A stretch of 64,000 nucleotides of DNA from Butyrivibrio sp. YAB3001 (lineage in GTDB: Bacteria; Bacillota; Clostridia; Lachnospirales; Lachnospiraceae): NCBI RefSeq assembly GCF_900112195.1, contig NZ_FOKR01000004.1:154114-218113 (forward strand), in the 5' to 3' direction. This document shows, one piece after another, positions 35,492-44,789 of the stretch. Below the pieces are notes generated by a model. It had not been told where the DNA came from. It was given only the letters and a program-made list of their open reading frames with translations, and did not search any database. Position numbers and translations under genes: made by a program. Position 1 is the stretch's first letter. Every line of letters begins with the position of its first letter.

Positions 35492-36031
35492 TTACTTTGC
35501 AAAAGGCATATTGAACAGTGTAAGAAGCTCACGAGCTTCCTCGTCTGTCTTAGCTGTTGTTGTGAAAATGATATCCATACCTCTTGTCTTGTCAATCTTA
35601 TCATATTCGATTTCAGGGAAGATAAGCTGTTCCTTGATACCAAGTGCATAGTTTCCTCTTCCATCGAATGAGTTAGGGTTGATTCCTCTGAAGTCACGTA
35701 CACGAGGAAGTGCAAGGTTTACAAGACGATCAAGGAAATCATACATCTTGTCACCACGAAGTGTAACCTTACAACCGATAGGCATACCCTCTCTCAGTTT
35801 GAAGTTAGCGATAGACTTTCTAGCCTTTGTAATAACAGGCTTCTGGCCTGAAATGATAGCCATGTCATTTGCAGCGTTCTCAAGAAGCTTAGCATTTTCC
35901 TTTGCTTCTCCAACACCCATATTGATAACGATCTTGTCAAGCTTCGGAACTTCCATTACGTTCTTGTAACCGAACTTCTTTGTCATAGCATCAACGATCT
36001 CGTTCTTATATAAATCCTTATATCTACTCAA
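35492..36031 (-). CDS. rplE: Ribosomal protein L5
   Basis: 179 residues. It has [20 protein letters not shown] at the start, [33 protein letters not shown] and [17 protein letters not shown]. It binds 5S rRNA and contacts P-site tRNA. Confidence 0.97.
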   Translation of the reverse strand: MSRYKDLYKNEIVDAMTKKFGYKNVMEVPKLDKIVINMGVGEAKENAKLLENAANDMAIISGQKPVITKARKSIANFKLREGMPIGCKVTLRGDKMYDFLDRLVNLALPRVRDFRGINPNSFDGRGNYALGIKEQLIFPEIEYDKIDKTRGMDIIFTTTAKTDEEARELLTLFNMPFAK

Positions 36032-36054
36032 CGTTATATACCTCCTTCCTTAAA

Positions 36055-36384
36055 TTAGTCGATAACCTCACCAGTCTTTTTAGCGATGCGGCTCTTCTTT
36101 ACAACCTTACCATTCTCATCTTTTTCAACTTTGAATCCGATCTTGGTAGGCTGTCCGTTATGAAGATACATAACATTTGATATATCAAGCGCAGCTTCAC
36201 GCTCAACAATTCCGCCATTAGGATTCTTAGCAGAAGGCTTCTCGTGATGAATAGCCTTATTTACGCCTTCAACGATAACCTTTCCATTCTTTCTATCAAC
36301 TGAAAGGACTTTACCTTCCTTGTCGATTTCACCACCGGCGATAACCTTAACCATATCACCCTTCTTAATCTTACTTGTTGACAT
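36055..36384 (-). CDS. rplX: Ribosomal protein L24
   Basis: 109 residues. The KOW motif KKGDMVKVIAGGEIDKEGKV lies near the N-terminus. It initiates 50S assembly by binding the 5' end of 23S rRNA. Confidence 0.96.
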   Translation of the reverse strand: MSTSKIKKGDMVKVIAGGEIDKEGKVLSVDRKNGKVIVEGVNKAIHHEKPSAKNPNGGIVEREAALDISNVMYLHNGQPTKIGFKVEKDENGKVVKKSRIAKKTGEVID

Positions 36385-36396
36385 CTGGGCGCCTCC

Positions 36397-36765
36397 TTAT
36401 AATACTTCCGGAGCAAGAGAAAGGATCTTCATGAACTTTTTCTCACGAAGCTCTCTAGCTACGGGTCCAAATATACGTGTTCCCTTAGGCGTACCATCTT
36501 CATTGATAACAACAGCAGCGTTTTCATCAAATCTGATGTAGGAACCGTCCTTACGACGAGTCTCTTTAACTGTACGAACGACAACAGCCTTAACAACATC
36601 ACCCTTCTTTACAACTCCACCGGGTGTTGCTTCTTTAACAGAAGCAACTATTGTGTCGCCGATTCTCGCATATCTTCTTGTAGATCCACCCATAACACGG
36701 ATTGTAAGAAGTTCCTTAGCACCTGTGTTATCAGCGACCTTCAATCTACTTTCCTGCTGAATCAT
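36397..36765 (-). CDS. rplN: Ribosomal protein L14
   Basis: 122 residues. [20 protein letters not shown] and [20 protein letters not shown] are diagnostic. It forms inter-subunit bridge B8 and is the RsfS binding site. It is the first gene of the spc part of the cluster. Confidence 0.97.
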   Translation of the reverse strand: MIQQESRLKVADNTGAKELLTIRVMGGSTRRYARIGDTIVASVKEATPGGVVKKGDVVKAVVVRTVKETRRKDGSYIRFDENAAVVINEDGTPKGTRIFGPVARELREKKFMKILSLAPEVL

Positions 36766-36787
36766 GATAATTCTCCTTTATTTTAGA

Positions 36788-37042
36788 TTACTTTGCACGT
36801 TCAATAATGGATACAAGTCTCCATCTCTTATCTTTGGAGATTGGCTTAGTTTCCATAACTTTAACTGTGTCACCGATACGGCACTCATTGTTCTCGTCAT
36901 GAGCCTTAAGCTTATATGTTCTCTTCACGATCTTCTTGTAAAGAGGATGCTTAACATGGTCCTCAATGGAAACTGTGATGGTCTTATCCATCTTATCGCT
37001 TGTTACTTTACCAACACGCGTTTTTCTCAAATTTCTTTCCAC
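36788..37042 (-). CDS. rpsQ: Ribosomal protein S17
   Basis: 84 residues, OB fold. [20 protein letters not shown] and [19 protein letters not shown] are conserved. A primary 16S rRNA binder and the last gene of the S10 part. Confidence 0.97.
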   Translation of the reverse strand: MERNLRKTRVGKVTSDKMDKTITVSIEDHVKHPLYKKIVKRTYKLKAHDENNECRIGDTVKVMETKPISKDKRWRLVSIIERAK

Positions 37043-37070
37043 GATTATTTCTCCTTATTCAGTGTGAGGC

Positions 37071-37280
37071 TTAGTTAGCAGCCTTAGCATTCTGTGTGAT
37101 TACAGTCTGGATTCTTGCAATATTTCTTCTTACTTCTTTAATTCTTGCTGTATTATCCAACTGGTTTGTAGCGTTCTGGAACTTAAGGTTAAAAAGTTCT
37201 TTCTTAGCAGAAACAAGCTCTGTCTGGAGCTCTTCAGCAGTCTTAGCCAGAAGCTCTTCTACATACTTATTAGTTTTCAT
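37071..37280 (-). CDS. rpmC: Ribosomal protein L29
   Basis: 69 residues, two helices. The start is the ATG at 37280 ([18 protein letters not shown]); a longer in-frame ORF upstream is rplP sequence in another frame. [19 protein letters not shown] is the family motif. It overlaps the rplP end by 11 nt. It lies at the 50S exit tunnel. Confidence 0.96.
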   Translation of the reverse strand: MKTNKYVEELLAKTAEELQTELVSAKKELFNLKFQNATNQLDNTARIKEVRRNIARIQTVITQNAKAAN

Positions 37281-37707
37281 TAGATACACCGCCTTCCAAA
37301 TCAGCCTTAGAAACGATCTTGCATCTGCAAGGAAGCTTATGTGTCGCAAGACGAAGAGCTTCTCTAGCATCGGCCTCGGCAACTCCACCGATTTCGAACA
37401 TTACACGACCAGGCTTAACAACAGCTACCCATCTATCAGTTGCACCTTTACCAGAACCCATACGTGTTCCAAGAGGCTTTAATGTGATAGGCTTGTCAGG
37501 GAAGATTTTGATCCAAACCTGACCACCACGCTTAATGAAACGTGTCATAGCTACACGGGCTGCCTCAATCTGGTTTGAATTGATCCAGCAAGGCTCAAGC
37601 GCAACTATTCCATATTCACCATAACTAATTGTGTTACCACGAGTGATTTTATGAGCCATTGAACCGCGGAACTGCTTGCGGTGCTTAACTCTCTTTGGCA
37701 TTAACAT
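37270..37707 (-). CDS. rplP: Ribosomal protein L16
   Basis: 145 residues. [37 protein letters not shown] and [18 protein letters not shown] are conserved. It organises the A site of the 50S subunit. The ATG overlaps the rpsC stop (TAATG); a second ATG two codons later is also possible. Confidence 0.97.
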   Translation of the reverse strand: MLMPKRVKHRKQFRGSMAHKITRGNTISYGEYGIVALEPCWINSNQIEAARVAMTRFIKRGGQVWIKIFPDKPITLKPLGTRMGSGKGATDRWVAVVKPGRVMFEIGGVAEADAREALRLATHKLPCRCKIVSKADLEGGVSNEN

Positions 37708-38378
37708 TATTTATCGCTCCCTTCCTTATCTGAACTCTCACCTGCTTTAGTTGGAAGTACTTCACCCTTATAGATCCATACCTTTACACCAACCTTACCG
37801 TAGGTTGTATCTGCTTCAGCAAAACCATAATCGATATCTGCTCTGAGTGTCTGAAGAGGAATAGTTCCCTCGCTATAGAACTCTGAACGAGCGATATCAG
37901 CGCCGCCAAGACGACCTGAGCAGCATGCCTTGATACCAAGTGCATCTGTCTTCATTGTTCTGCTCATGCATGACTTCATAGCTCTTCTGAATGATACACG
38001 GTTCTCGAGCTGCTGAGCGATGTTCTCTGCAACAAGCTGTGCATCCTTATCAGGCTTCTTGATTTCCTTAATATCTACAAGAACTTTCTTATCTGTAAGC
38101 TTTGAAAGTTCCTTCTTAGTTACTTCGATTTCAGCGCCGCCCTTACCGATAACAACACCAGGCTTAGCTGTATAAACGATAACCTTAACTCTGTCTGATG
38201 CTCTCTCGATCTCGATCTTAGAAACACCAGCTGCATATAACTTCTTCTTCAGAAATTTTCTGATATTGTAATCTTCTACCAGATTATTAGCGAAATCAGC
38301 TGACTCTGCATACCACTTTGAATCCCAGTCAGCAATAACACCAACTCTGAGGCCATGAGGATTAACTTTCTGTCCCAT
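37707..38378 (-). CDS. rpsC: Ribosomal protein S3
   Basis: 223 residues. [20 protein letters not shown] is followed by the KH domain ([19 protein letters not shown]), then the C-terminal domain with [19 protein letters not shown]. It forms the mRNA entry of the 30S subunit. Confidence 0.97.
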   Translation of the reverse strand: MGQKVNPHGLRVGVIADWDSKWYAESADFANNLVEDYNIRKFLKKKLYAAGVSKIEIERASDRVKVIVYTAKPGVVIGKGGAEIEVTKKELSKLTDKKVLVDIKEIKKPDKDAQLVAENIAQQLENRVSFRRAMKSCMSRTMKTDALGIKACCSGRLGGADIARSEFYSEGTIPLQTLRADIDYGFAEADTTYGKVGVKVWIYKGEVLPTKAGESSDKEGSDK

Positions 38379-38397
38379 TTCTAGGTTCTCCTTTCAA

Positions 38398-38793
38398 TTA
38401 TCTCTCGTCCAAAATAACAGTCAGATGGCTCATTCTCTTGTTGATTCTGTATGCTCTGCCCTGTGCCCTTGGCTGAATTCTCTTCATGATAGGACCATTG
38501 CTAGCTGTACACTCAGCAATATAGAGATTTGCTCTGTTCATACCTTTGTTGTTCTCAGCGTTAGCTACAGCGCTTGCAAGAAGCTTATAGATTACGCTTG
38601 AAGCATATCTAGGATTGTACTCGAGAATTGCAAGTGCAGTCTCAACGTCCTTACCTCTGATAGCATCCATGACGAAGCATGCCTTCTGAACTGGTATTCT
38701 TGCATAAGATAACTTTGCAAAAGGTCTTGTTTCTCTATTTTCACGATTTCTTTCTCTTTTAATTTTAGATCTATGCTTGATCTCCATATCCAT
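38398..38793 (-). CDS. rplV: Ribosomal protein L22
   Basis: 131 residues. The tunnel-lining hairpin carries the C-terminal GPIMKRIQPRAQGRAYRINK. The start follows AAAGGAGG. It is a macrolide-resistance locus in other species because of the tunnel loop; no abnormal change is apparent here. Confidence 0.97.
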   Translation of the reverse strand: MDMEIKHRSKIKRERNRENRETRPFAKLSYARIPVQKACFVMDAIRGKDVETALAILEYNPRYASSVIYKLLASAVANAENNKGMNRANLYIAECTASNGPIMKRIQPRAQGRAYRINKRMSHLTVILDER

Positions 38794-38823
38794 GGATATT
38801 TCCTCCTTTCATCGAACAAATAC

Positions 38824-39114
38824 TTAGTTTACGCTGCTCTTTCTCTCTGCGGGAGCGTTTCCTGCATGTCCTCTGAATGTTCTTGTAGGAACAAACTCAC
38901 CAAGCTTGTGTCCAACCATATCTTCAGTTACGTATACAGGAATATGCTTTCTTCCGTCATGAACAGCAATTGTGTGTCCAACAAAAGACGGGAAAATTGT
39001 AGAACGACGTGACCATGTCTTAACAATCTGCTTCTGGCCCTCTGCGTTCATAGCATCTATCTTCTTAAGCAGGCTTGCGTCTGCGAAAGGTCCCTTTTTA
39101 AGTGATCTAGACAT
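38824..39114 (-). CDS. rpsS: Ribosomal protein S19
   Basis: 96 residues. [19 protein letters not shown] and [18 protein letters not shown] are diagnostic. It pairs with S13 in the 30S head. Confidence 0.97.
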   Translation of the reverse strand: MSRSLKKGPFADASLLKKIDAMNAEGQKQIVKTWSRRSTIFPSFVGHTIAVHDGRKHIPVYVTEDMVGHKLGEFVPTRTFRGHAGNAPAERKSSVN

Positions 39115-39125
39115 TTCATTCCTCC

Positions 39126-39968
39126 TTATTTGATGGCTTTACCGTTTCTTCTTCTTACGATGAGCTTGTTAGAAGCCTTCTTAGCTTTACGTGTCTTGTA
39201 ACCAAGAGCTGGCTTACCCCAAGGTGTGCTAGGACCAGAACGTCCGATAGGTGCTCTACCTTCACCACCACCGTGTGGATGGTCATTAGGGTTCATAACA
39301 GAACCACGAACTGTAGGGCGGATACCCATGTGACGAACACGACCTGCTTTACCATAGTTAATAAGGTTGTGATCACCATTTCCTACAACACCGATTGTTG
39401 CACGGCACTCGATAGGAACCATTCTCATTTCACCTGAAGGAAGACGAAGTGTAGCATACTTGCCCTCTTTAGCCATAAGCTGAGCTGCGTTACCAGCTGA
39501 ACGAACCATCTGGCCACCCTTTCCAGGATAAAGCTCAACGTTGTGTACGTTTTCACCGACAGGAATCTGTGAAAGTGGGAGGCAGTTACCTACACGAACT
39601 TCAGCGTTAGCACCGTTCATAACTGTCATGCCATCTGTTAATCCGTTAGGAGCAAGGATATAAGCCTTTGTGCCATCCTCGTACTGGATAAGAGCAATGT
39701 TAGCTGATCTGTTAGGATCATACTCGATACCGATAACCTTTGCAGGCATATCGTCCTTATTTCTCTTGAAGTCGATAATTCTATATTTAACTCTGCCGCC
39801 GCATCCACGATGTCTTACTGTGATCTTACCCTGATTGTTACGACCAGCCTTGCTGTTCTTTGAAACAATGAGTGACTTCTCAGGTGTTGCTTTTGTGATC
39901 TCTGAGAAATCTGATCCAGTCATGTTTCTTCTGGATGGGGTATATGGGCCGTACTTCTTAATTCCCAT
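39126..39968 (-). CDS. rplB: Ribosomal protein L2
   Basis: 280 residues. The central His region near the peptidyl transferase centre is visible in [23 protein letters not shown] sequence (here [20 protein letters not shown]). The N-terminal [14 protein letters not shown] and [20 protein letters not shown] are conserved. It is essential for subunit association. Confidence 0.97.
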   Translation of the reverse strand: MGIKKYGPYTPSRRNMTGSDFSEITKATPEKSLIVSKNSKAGRNNQGKITVRHRGCGGRVKYRIIDFKRNKDDMPAKVIGIEYDPNRSANIALIQYEDGTKAYILAPNGLTDGMTVMNGANAEVRVGNCLPLSQIPVGENVHNVELYPGKGGQMVRSAGNAAQLMAKEGKYATLRLPSGEMRMVPIECRATIGVVGNGDHNLINYGKAGRVRHMGIRPTVRGSVMNPNDHPHGGGEGRAPIGRSGPSTPWGKPALGYKTRKAKKASNKLIVRRRNGKAIK

Positions 39969-40068
39969 GATTTTTTCTCCTTTTTGTTTATCACGTATCT
40001 AATGATTACTCATTTGAATCCCGGACTTAATTTGGATTCGTACGTATAGTTATCAGTTAAAATTTATA

Positions 40069-40368
40069 TTAAAGTCCCTGGAAGATTTCGATGTCCTTGC
40101 TATCTTCAGTAAGCTGAACAATTGCCTTCTTAGTCTTAGCTGTGAATCCGACTGTCATTCCACGTCTCTTCATCTTGCCTGCAACATTGATTGTGTTGAC
40201 TTTAGCAACCTTTGTTCCCTCGAACATCTTCTCTACAGCTTCCTTGATCTGTGTCTTGTTAGCTTCAGGATTAACAAGGAAAGTGTACTTCTTCTCGCTC
40301 ATGCCAGCCATGCTCTTCTCAGTAAGAACTGGCTTAAGGATTACGTCATAATACTGTAATGCTGCCAT
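40069..40368 (-). CDS. rplW: Ribosomal protein L23
   Basis: 99 residues. [15 protein letters not shown] opens it, and [19 protein letters not shown] is the 23S contact. The start is the ATG at 40368, overlapping the rplD stop as TAATG with GAGGAGGTG 8 nt upstream; the TTG at 40374 is too close to that site. It is the docking point of trigger factor and SRP at the tunnel exit. Confidence 0.96.
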   Translation of the reverse strand: MAALQYYDVILKPVLTEKSMAGMSEKKYTFLVNPEANKTQIKEAVEKMFEGTKVAKVNTINVAGKMKRRGMTVGFTAKTKKAIVQLTEDSKDIEIFQGL

Positions 40369-40991
40369 TAGCAATACACCTCCTCAATCTTTGCAACTGC
40401 ATCCTTTGTAAGGACGAGTGTTCTAGCGTTTACGATATCATATACATTAAGTGTATTTGTAAGTGTTGTGTTTGCTTCAGCAAGGTTTCTTGCAGAAAGT
40501 ACTACATTCTGATCATTGTCAGCAAGTACAACAAGTGCCTTACGTGTAGCCTTGAGGTTGTTCATAACCTCTGCGAATCTCTTTGTCTTGATCTCATCAA
40601 ACTTGAGCTCATCTACAACAACGATATTGTTGTTCTGAACCTTATCTGTAAGAGCAGACTTAAGAGCAGCTCTCTTCTCTTTCTTGTTCATCTTGAAAGA
40701 GTAATCTCTTGGAACTGGTGCGAATACAACTCCGCCACCCTTCCACTGAGGTGCTCTGATAGATCCCTGTCTAGCATGACCTGTTCCCTTCTGTCTCCAA
40801 GGCTTTCTTCCGCCTCCGGAAACTTCAGAACGTGTCTTTGCTTTCTGTGTACCCTGGCGCTTATCAGCAAGCTGCTGAAGAACAGCCATGTGTACGAGAT
40901 GTTCATTTACTTCAACTCCGAAGATAGCATCATTAAGTTCGATGTTGCCAACTTCTTTGCCTTCCATATTGTAAACAGATACATTAGCCAT
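40368..40991 (-). CDS. rplD: Ribosomal protein L4
   Basis: 207 residues. The tunnel loop [19 protein letters not shown] is intact. In E. coli L4 represses its own S10 operon through the leader; here the leader (42176-42468) is structurally unlike a simple Firmicute one. AGGAGG precedes the ATG. Confidence 0.97.
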   Translation of the reverse strand: MANVSVYNMEGKEVGNIELNDAIFGVEVNEHLVHMAVLQQLADKRQGTQKAKTRSEVSGGGRKPWRQKGTGHARQGSIRAPQWKGGGVVFAPVPRDYSFKMNKKEKRAALKSALTDKVQNNNIVVVDELKFDEIKTKRFAEVMNNLKATRKALVVLADNDQNVVLSARNLAEANTTLTNTLNVYDIVNARTLVLTKDAVAKIEEVYC

Positions 40992-41018
40992 CTGTATGGT
41001 TCCTCCTTTCGCGTTCTA

Positions 41019-41702
41019 TTAACCTATAACCTTTACGGTTTCCTTGATTGCAACAAGTCCCTTCTTAGGTCCAGGAATAGCACCCTTTACAAGAATAAGA
41101 TTCTTGTCAGCATCTACTCTTACAACCTCAAGATTCTGAACTGTTACTTTTACGCTGCCCATGTGACCAGGCATTCCCTTGCCCTTGAATACGCGGCTAG
41201 GATCTGAACTTGAACCATTAGAACCCTGATGACGGTGGAACTTGGAACCATGTGCCATAGGTCCTCTGTGCTGACCGTTCTTCTTGATTGCACCCTGGAA
41301 TCCTTTTCCCTTTGAAACAGCTGTTGCATCAATCTTATCGCCTTCTGTAAAGATATCAGCCTTAATTTCAGCGCCAAGTGCATAATCAGCAGCATTCTCA
41401 AACTTGAATTCTCTTACATATCTCTTGCAAGAAACTCCAGCCTTCTTGAAATGTCCCTGCTCAGCCTTTGTTGCGCCGTGACGATGGTAGATTGTCTTGC
41501 TGCCGTTCTTGTCCTTGCTAACAGTCTTTTCTTTCTTGTCAACAAAACCAACCTGAACAGCGCTGTAACCATCATTCTCAACTGTCTTGATCTGTGTTAC
41601 TACGCATGGTCCTGCCTGAAGAACAGTTACAGGAACCAGTGAACCATCTTCTTTGAAGATCTGGGTCATTCCGACCTTAGTAGCTAAAATAGCCTTCTTC
41701 AT
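41019..41702 (-). CDS. rplC: Ribosomal protein L3
   Basis: 227 residues. [19 protein letters not shown] opens it. [20 protein letters not shown] and [14 protein letters not shown], with its loop near the peptidyl transferase centre, are conserved. It is separated from rpsJ by 161 nt containing an ATGATGCG-type hairpin (about 41796-41819). Confidence 0.97.
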   Translation of the reverse strand: MKKAILATKVGMTQIFKEDGSLVPVTVLQAGPCVVTQIKTVENDGYSAVQVGFVDKKEKTVSKDKNGSKTIYHRHGATKAEQGHFKKAGVSCKRYVREFKFENAADYALGAEIKADIFTEGDKIDATAVSKGKGFQGAIKKNGQHRGPMAHGSKFHRHQGSNGSSSDPSRVFKGKGMPGHMGSVKVTVQNLEVVRVDADKNLILVKGAIPGPKKGLVAIKETVKVIG

Positions 41703-41863
41703 GATTTTACCTCCTTGTTACATCTACAGCGGATGCTTACTTCATTCGCAATGTCGCTTCAATTGCCTCTCTATATGACAATTCTCCAGTTATCACGGCA
41801 TCATGCGTCTCGCATCATACTAGTAGAGGTGTTAATTGATTGTTTCTATATTATAAGGATGAA

Positions 41864-42175
41864 TTATTTCATCTTTATATTGATGTTTACACCTGCAGGC
41901 ATCTCGAGTCTCTGAAGAGCCTCAACAGTCTTAGATGTAGGTGTGATGATATCGATAAGTCTCTTGTGAGTTCTCTGCTCGAACTGTTCTCTGGAATCCT
42001 TATACTTGTGAACAGCTCTCAAGATTGTAACTACTTCTTTCTTAGTTGGAAGCGGAACTGGTCCTGAAACCTGTGATCCGTTCTTCTTGACTGTCTCGAT
42101 AATCTTCTTGGCAGATGCATCAACAAGCTGATGATCATAAGCCTTAAGTGTAATTCTCATTACCTGATTTGCCAT
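41864..42175 (-). CDS. rpsJ: Ribosomal protein S10
   Basis: 103 residues. [20 protein letters not shown] and the C-terminal [20 protein letters not shown] are diagnostic. It is part of the 30S head and also binds NusB in antitermination. It is the first gene of the S10 operon, behind a leader of about 290 nt. AAAGGAGG precedes the ATG. Confidence 0.97.
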   Translation of the reverse strand: MANQVMRITLKAYDHQLVDASAKKIIETVKKNGSQVSGPVPLPTKKEVVTILRAVHKYKDSREQFEQRTHKRLIDIITPTSKTVEALQRLEMPAGVNINIKMK

Positions 42176-42214
42176 AAAAAAAGTCGCCTCCTTTTCGCAC
42201 TTTTTAGATTAAGT

Positions 42215-42363
42215 ACGACAAGCGGTGACTGTACACTCTCCCGTGTGTGTCCTAAACTCCATAGCAACACAAAGCTATCCCGAACACTTTGCACGTCGTT
42301 TCTGCCGCATTTCAGTTACCTTCATTTGGCAGACCTCAATTATACTGTACAGTGACTTGTCGT
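42215..42363 (-). promoter_or_regulatory. rpsJ leader with long-range closing stem
   Basis: ACGACAAG (42215-42222) pairs with CTTGTCGT (42356-42363), and TGACTGTACA (42226-42235) with TGTACAGTGA (42346-42355) apart from one mismatch. The closed 149-nt domain contains TCTGCC/GGCAGA and ATAGC/GCTAT hairpins. The 3' arm ends about 40 nt before the rpsJ start. It is a candidate autoregulatory leader of the S10 operon. A TATAAT on the minus strand (42339-42344, with CTGACG 16 bp upstream) is a possible internal promoter. Confidence 0.6.
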
Positions 42364-42399
42364 CAGTTTGTTTGGCCTATAATGCCGGCCTCTAGACAT
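42340..42399 (-). CDS. Putative 19-residue basic leader peptide (second tiny ORF)
   Basis: ATG (42399) to TAA (42340) encodes MSRGRHYRPNKLTTSHCTV. Its start overlaps the end of the first tiny ORF (ATGTCTAG, 8-nt overlap), suggesting coupled translation; GGAG lies a few nt upstream. Its 3' half covers the 5' arm of the long-range leader stem (42346-42363 in the window), so translation would block that stem. Too short for statistical support; the evidence is position, overlap and composition. Confidence 0.4.
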   Translation of the reverse strand: MSRGRHYRPNKLTTSHCTV

Positions 42400-42460
42400 T
42401 CGCTCCACGGAAAACCTGCTCAACTGGATAAGCAGCAACCTCACGCTTCATAGCTATCAT
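42392..42460 (-). CDS. Putative 22-residue leader peptide (first tiny ORF)
   Basis: The ATG at 42460 (or 42451) opens a frame ending in TAG (42392-42394). The last 19 residues are MKREVAAYPVEQVFRGANV. It starts about 8-20 nt after the predicted transcription start, so it would be almost leaderless; no Shine-Dalgarno is visible. It could instead be structured RNA with chance coding potential. Conservation of the peptide across relatives would decide. Confidence 0.4.
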   Translation of the reverse strand: MIAMKREVAAYPVEQVFRGANV

Positions 42461-42475
42461 GTCACAGCGTTTGTA

Positions 42476-42504
42476 AGTATAAATCATTTCATTTGATAAT
42501 GCAA
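42476..42504 (-). promoter_or_regulatory. S10 operon promoter
   Basis: TTGCAT (42499-42504), a 17-bp spacer, then TATACT (42476-42481) on the minus strand. Transcription should start near 42468, about 290 nt upstream of rpsJ. Confidence 0.65.
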
Positions 42505-42700
42505 CTACTTTTTTAAAATTAATCATTTTTATCAAAAAATCAACCTTTTAAGCAAAAGTGATTGATGTTTTTTAACCTCTTTTTAAATACCCATGACTAA
42601 TTCTGCTTCTTCATAGTACAATGTCATGCGTTGCTTATTAGAAACTACTATTATAATATAGATGAATAAGCATACCATTAAACATTCATTATCTCGTCAT

Positions 42701-42788
42701 GTACTGAGATATGCTTGCATCTGCACTTCAGTACACTAGGTGAGATAGTATCACATTATTGTCATTTTGACTATTAAACGAATATAAA
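42701..42788 (+). promoter_or_regulatory. Hairpin and promoter upstream of the methyltransferase
   Basis: GTACTGA (42701-42707) and TCAGTAC (42728-42734) form an inverted repeat. TTGTCA (42759-42764), an 18-bp spacer, then TATAAA (42783-42788) is a plausible plus-strand promoter for the gene at 42832. No gene is seen in 42505-42700. Confidence 0.45.
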
Positions 42789-42831
42789 AAAAGGATTAAC
42801 AATTTATTATTCAAGAAAGGGTTTGAATTCT

Positions 42832-43698
42832 ATGTGGATTGCAGATGGTTGGAAAGATTACGAAGTAATCGATACTTCTTCAGGTGAGAAGCTTGAGCAC
42901 TGGGGAGAATACATTCTGGTTCGTCCAGATCCTCAGGTTATATGGAATACTGAAAAGAAGCATTACGGTTGGAAAAAGTTCAACGGACACTATCACCGCA
43001 GCAATAAAGGAGGCGGTGAATGGGAATTTAGAGATCTTCCTGAGGAATGGTCTATCAATTATAAAGACCTGACTTTCAACCTTAAGCCTTTCAGCTTCAA
43101 ACATACAGGTCTTTTCCCGGAACAGGCAACTAACTGGGATTGGTTTTCTTCATTAATAAAAGAAGCTAATAGACCAATAAAAGTTCTTAATCTTTTCGCT
43201 TACACCGGAGGCGCCACTATTTCCGCTGCCAAAGCCGGCGCCAGTGTTACACATGTAGACGCAGCAAAGGGTATGGTTGCATGGGCTAAAGAAAATGCTG
43301 TTTCTTCCGGTCTTGCAGATGCTCCTATCAGATACCTTGTTGATGACTGCACTAAATTTGTAGAAAGAGAAATAAGACGTGGAAATAAATATGATGGAAT
43401 AATCATGGATCCTCCTTCATATGGAAGAGGCCCCAAGGGTGAAATCTGGAAGATTGAAGAATCTGTTTTCCCGTTTATCAAGCTCACTTCTCAGTTGCTT
43501 TCAGATACACCACTGTTCTTTCTTATTAATTCATACACAACCGGATTACAGCCTGCAGTTTTGTCTTATATGTTGCACACAGTGCTTGATCCTATACATA
43601 AAGGGACAGTTGAAGCCTCCGAGATTGGGCTTCCTGTAAAATCAAACGGTCTTGTCCTTCCTTGCGGTGCTAGTGGAAGATGGACCGCCGGTGCTTAA
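42832..43698 (+). CDS. Class I SAM-dependent rRNA methyltransferase (RlmI/RlmK-like)
   Basis: 288 residues. The N-terminal part (DYEVIDTSSGEKLEHWGEYI) resembles the lead-in of 23S m5C/m7G methyltransferases. The SAM site is LNLFAYTGGATISAAKAGAS with VDAAKGMVAWAKENA, and the catalytic motif is IIMDPPSYGRGPKGEIWKIE. It lacks the PUA domain of full-length RlmI, and its target is unproven. The start is the ATG at 42832 after GAAAGGG; a TTG three codons earlier is too close to the ribosome site. Confidence 0.88.
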   Translation: MWIADGWKDYEVIDTSSGEKLEHWGEYILVRPDPQVIWNTEKKHYGWKKFNGHYHRSNKGGGEWEFRDLPEEWSINYKDLTFNLKPFSFKHTGLFPEQATNWDWFSSLIKEANRPIKVLNLFAYTGGATISAAKAGASVTHVDAAKGMVAWAKENAVSSGLADAPIRYLVDDCTKFVEREIRRGNKYDGIIMDPPSYGRGPKGEIWKIEESVFPFIKLTSQLLSDTPLFFLINSYTTGLQPAVLSYMLHTVLDPIHKGTVEASEIGLPVKSNGLVLPCGASGRWTAGA

Positions 43699-43713
43699 GA
43701 AACATGATCACCA

Positions 43714-43765
43714 AAAAGAGATTACGTTCTGGCTAAGACCAGATTAACGTAATCTCTTTTATGTT
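43714..43765 (+). terminator. Terminator after the methyltransferase gene
   Basis: AAAAGAGATTACGTT (43714-43728) and AACGTAATCTCTTTT (43746-43760) form a 15-bp perfect stem with an inner CTGG/CCAG, ending in TTTTATGTTTT. Confidence 0.87.
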
Positions 43766-43868
43766 TTAACTCAATATATCAACTACATTTCAGCGAAACT
43801 TTCTATTTCACAGTAGTTCTAATCCCTCTTTGTTTTTGCTTACTACAGCACACTTTCTTTAATCCAAC

Positions 43869-44624
43869 TTATTGTTCATCTTCACTGGCATCAATCTTTT
43901 CACGTATCTGCTGCATGCGAAGATCCAGCTGATTTATCAGGTCTGCGCTAAATTTCAAATCATCGGAAATAACTTCCTGATTCTCAATATTCTTTTTATA
44001 CTTCATCTTATGTTCAAGGCTCGCCCAGAAATCCATTGCTATCGTTCTAAACTGAACCTCAACCTTCATATATTCTTTATTCTGCGTTAAAAAAATAGGT
44101 ACCTGCAAAATAAGATGTAAACTTCTATAGCCGCTGTTTTTCGGTGCTGCTATATAATCCTTCTGTTGAAGAACTGTGATGTCATCCTGATTTGCAAGAC
44201 AATCCGCAAGCATATAAATATCATCAATAAACGAACAGATAACCCTTATTCCTGCTATATCCGAAAGATTCTCATTTATGTTTTCAAGTGTAAAATCAAG
44301 GCCCTTGTCATTGAGTTTCTTGTAAATACTCATTGGCGTCTTGATTCTCATCTTAATTGCTTCAAAGGGATTTCTATTATTAATAAGAGAAAGTTCTTTA
44401 TTTAATACATCCAGTTTGGTTCTGACCTCAGATAAAGCACATTCGTATTTCATCATCAATATCTGAAAATCCTTAACTCTGTCTTTTATATTCGCAAGAT
44501 TTTCAATGTCGCTTGCAGAAATTGCATTTGAATCCGTTATTCCCTCCAACTCCTTTATATTATCTAAACTTTCTGTTAGCTTAGCAAAATCTATTTTGGA
44601 ATAGCCAGAGCGCTTCGCTGCCAT
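43869..44624 (-). CDS. Small alarmone synthetase, RelA/SpoT synthetase domain (RelP/RelQ type)
   Basis: 251 residues, only the (p)ppGpp synthetase domain, without hydrolase or TGS/ACT regions. Substrate motifs are visible: MRIKTPMSIYKKL, LSDIAGIRVICSF, KNSGYRSLHLILQVP and EVQFRTIAMDFWASLEHKM. It makes ppGpp-type alarmones when induced. The start is the ATG at 44624, 9 nt after AAGGGA; the GTG at 44633 abuts that site. Confidence 0.92.
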   Translation of the reverse strand: MAAKRSGYSKIDFAKLTESLDNIKELEGITDSNAISASDIENLANIKDRVKDFQILMMKYECALSEVRTKLDVLNKELSLINNRNPFEAIKMRIKTPMSIYKKLNDKGLDFTLENINENLSDIAGIRVICSFIDDIYMLADCLANQDDITVLQQKDYIAAPKNSGYRSLHLILQVPIFLTQNKEYMKVEVQFRTIAMDFWASLEHKMKYKKNIENQEVISDDLKFSADLINQLDLRMQQIREKIDASEDEQ

Positions 44625-44722
44625 AGACTTCACTCCCTTCTGCCCATAATTCTATAGATAAGTATATCAAGTTTATTTTAACGTTCTGTGAAATAAATAT
44701 TAAGTTTTTCTTACAGCCCAAA

Positions 44723-44753
44723 ATCCCGTGTCATGCAAAGCACAACACGGGAT
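44723..44753 (-). terminator. Terminator after the BTAD regulator gene
   Basis: ATCCCGTGT (44723-44731) and ACACGGGAT (44745-44753) pair perfectly. ATTTTGGG follows on the minus strand, a modest T run. Confidence 0.6.
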
Positions 44754-44789
44754 CCTCATAATAAAACCACTTAGCCCCCTAAATGATCA

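Noticed and set aside
37281-37388. Longer L29 ORF to 37388
   Set aside because: The extension is out-of-frame rplP sequence; conserved L29 begins at 37280.
40359-41207. 282-codon plus-strand ORF across rplD and rplC
   Set aside because: Antisense to two certain r-protein genes, with Cys/Leu/Ser-rich low-quality composition.
42217-42460. A known S10-leader riboregulator family
   Set aside because: I could not match the leader to a named family by eye, so it is reported only by its structure.
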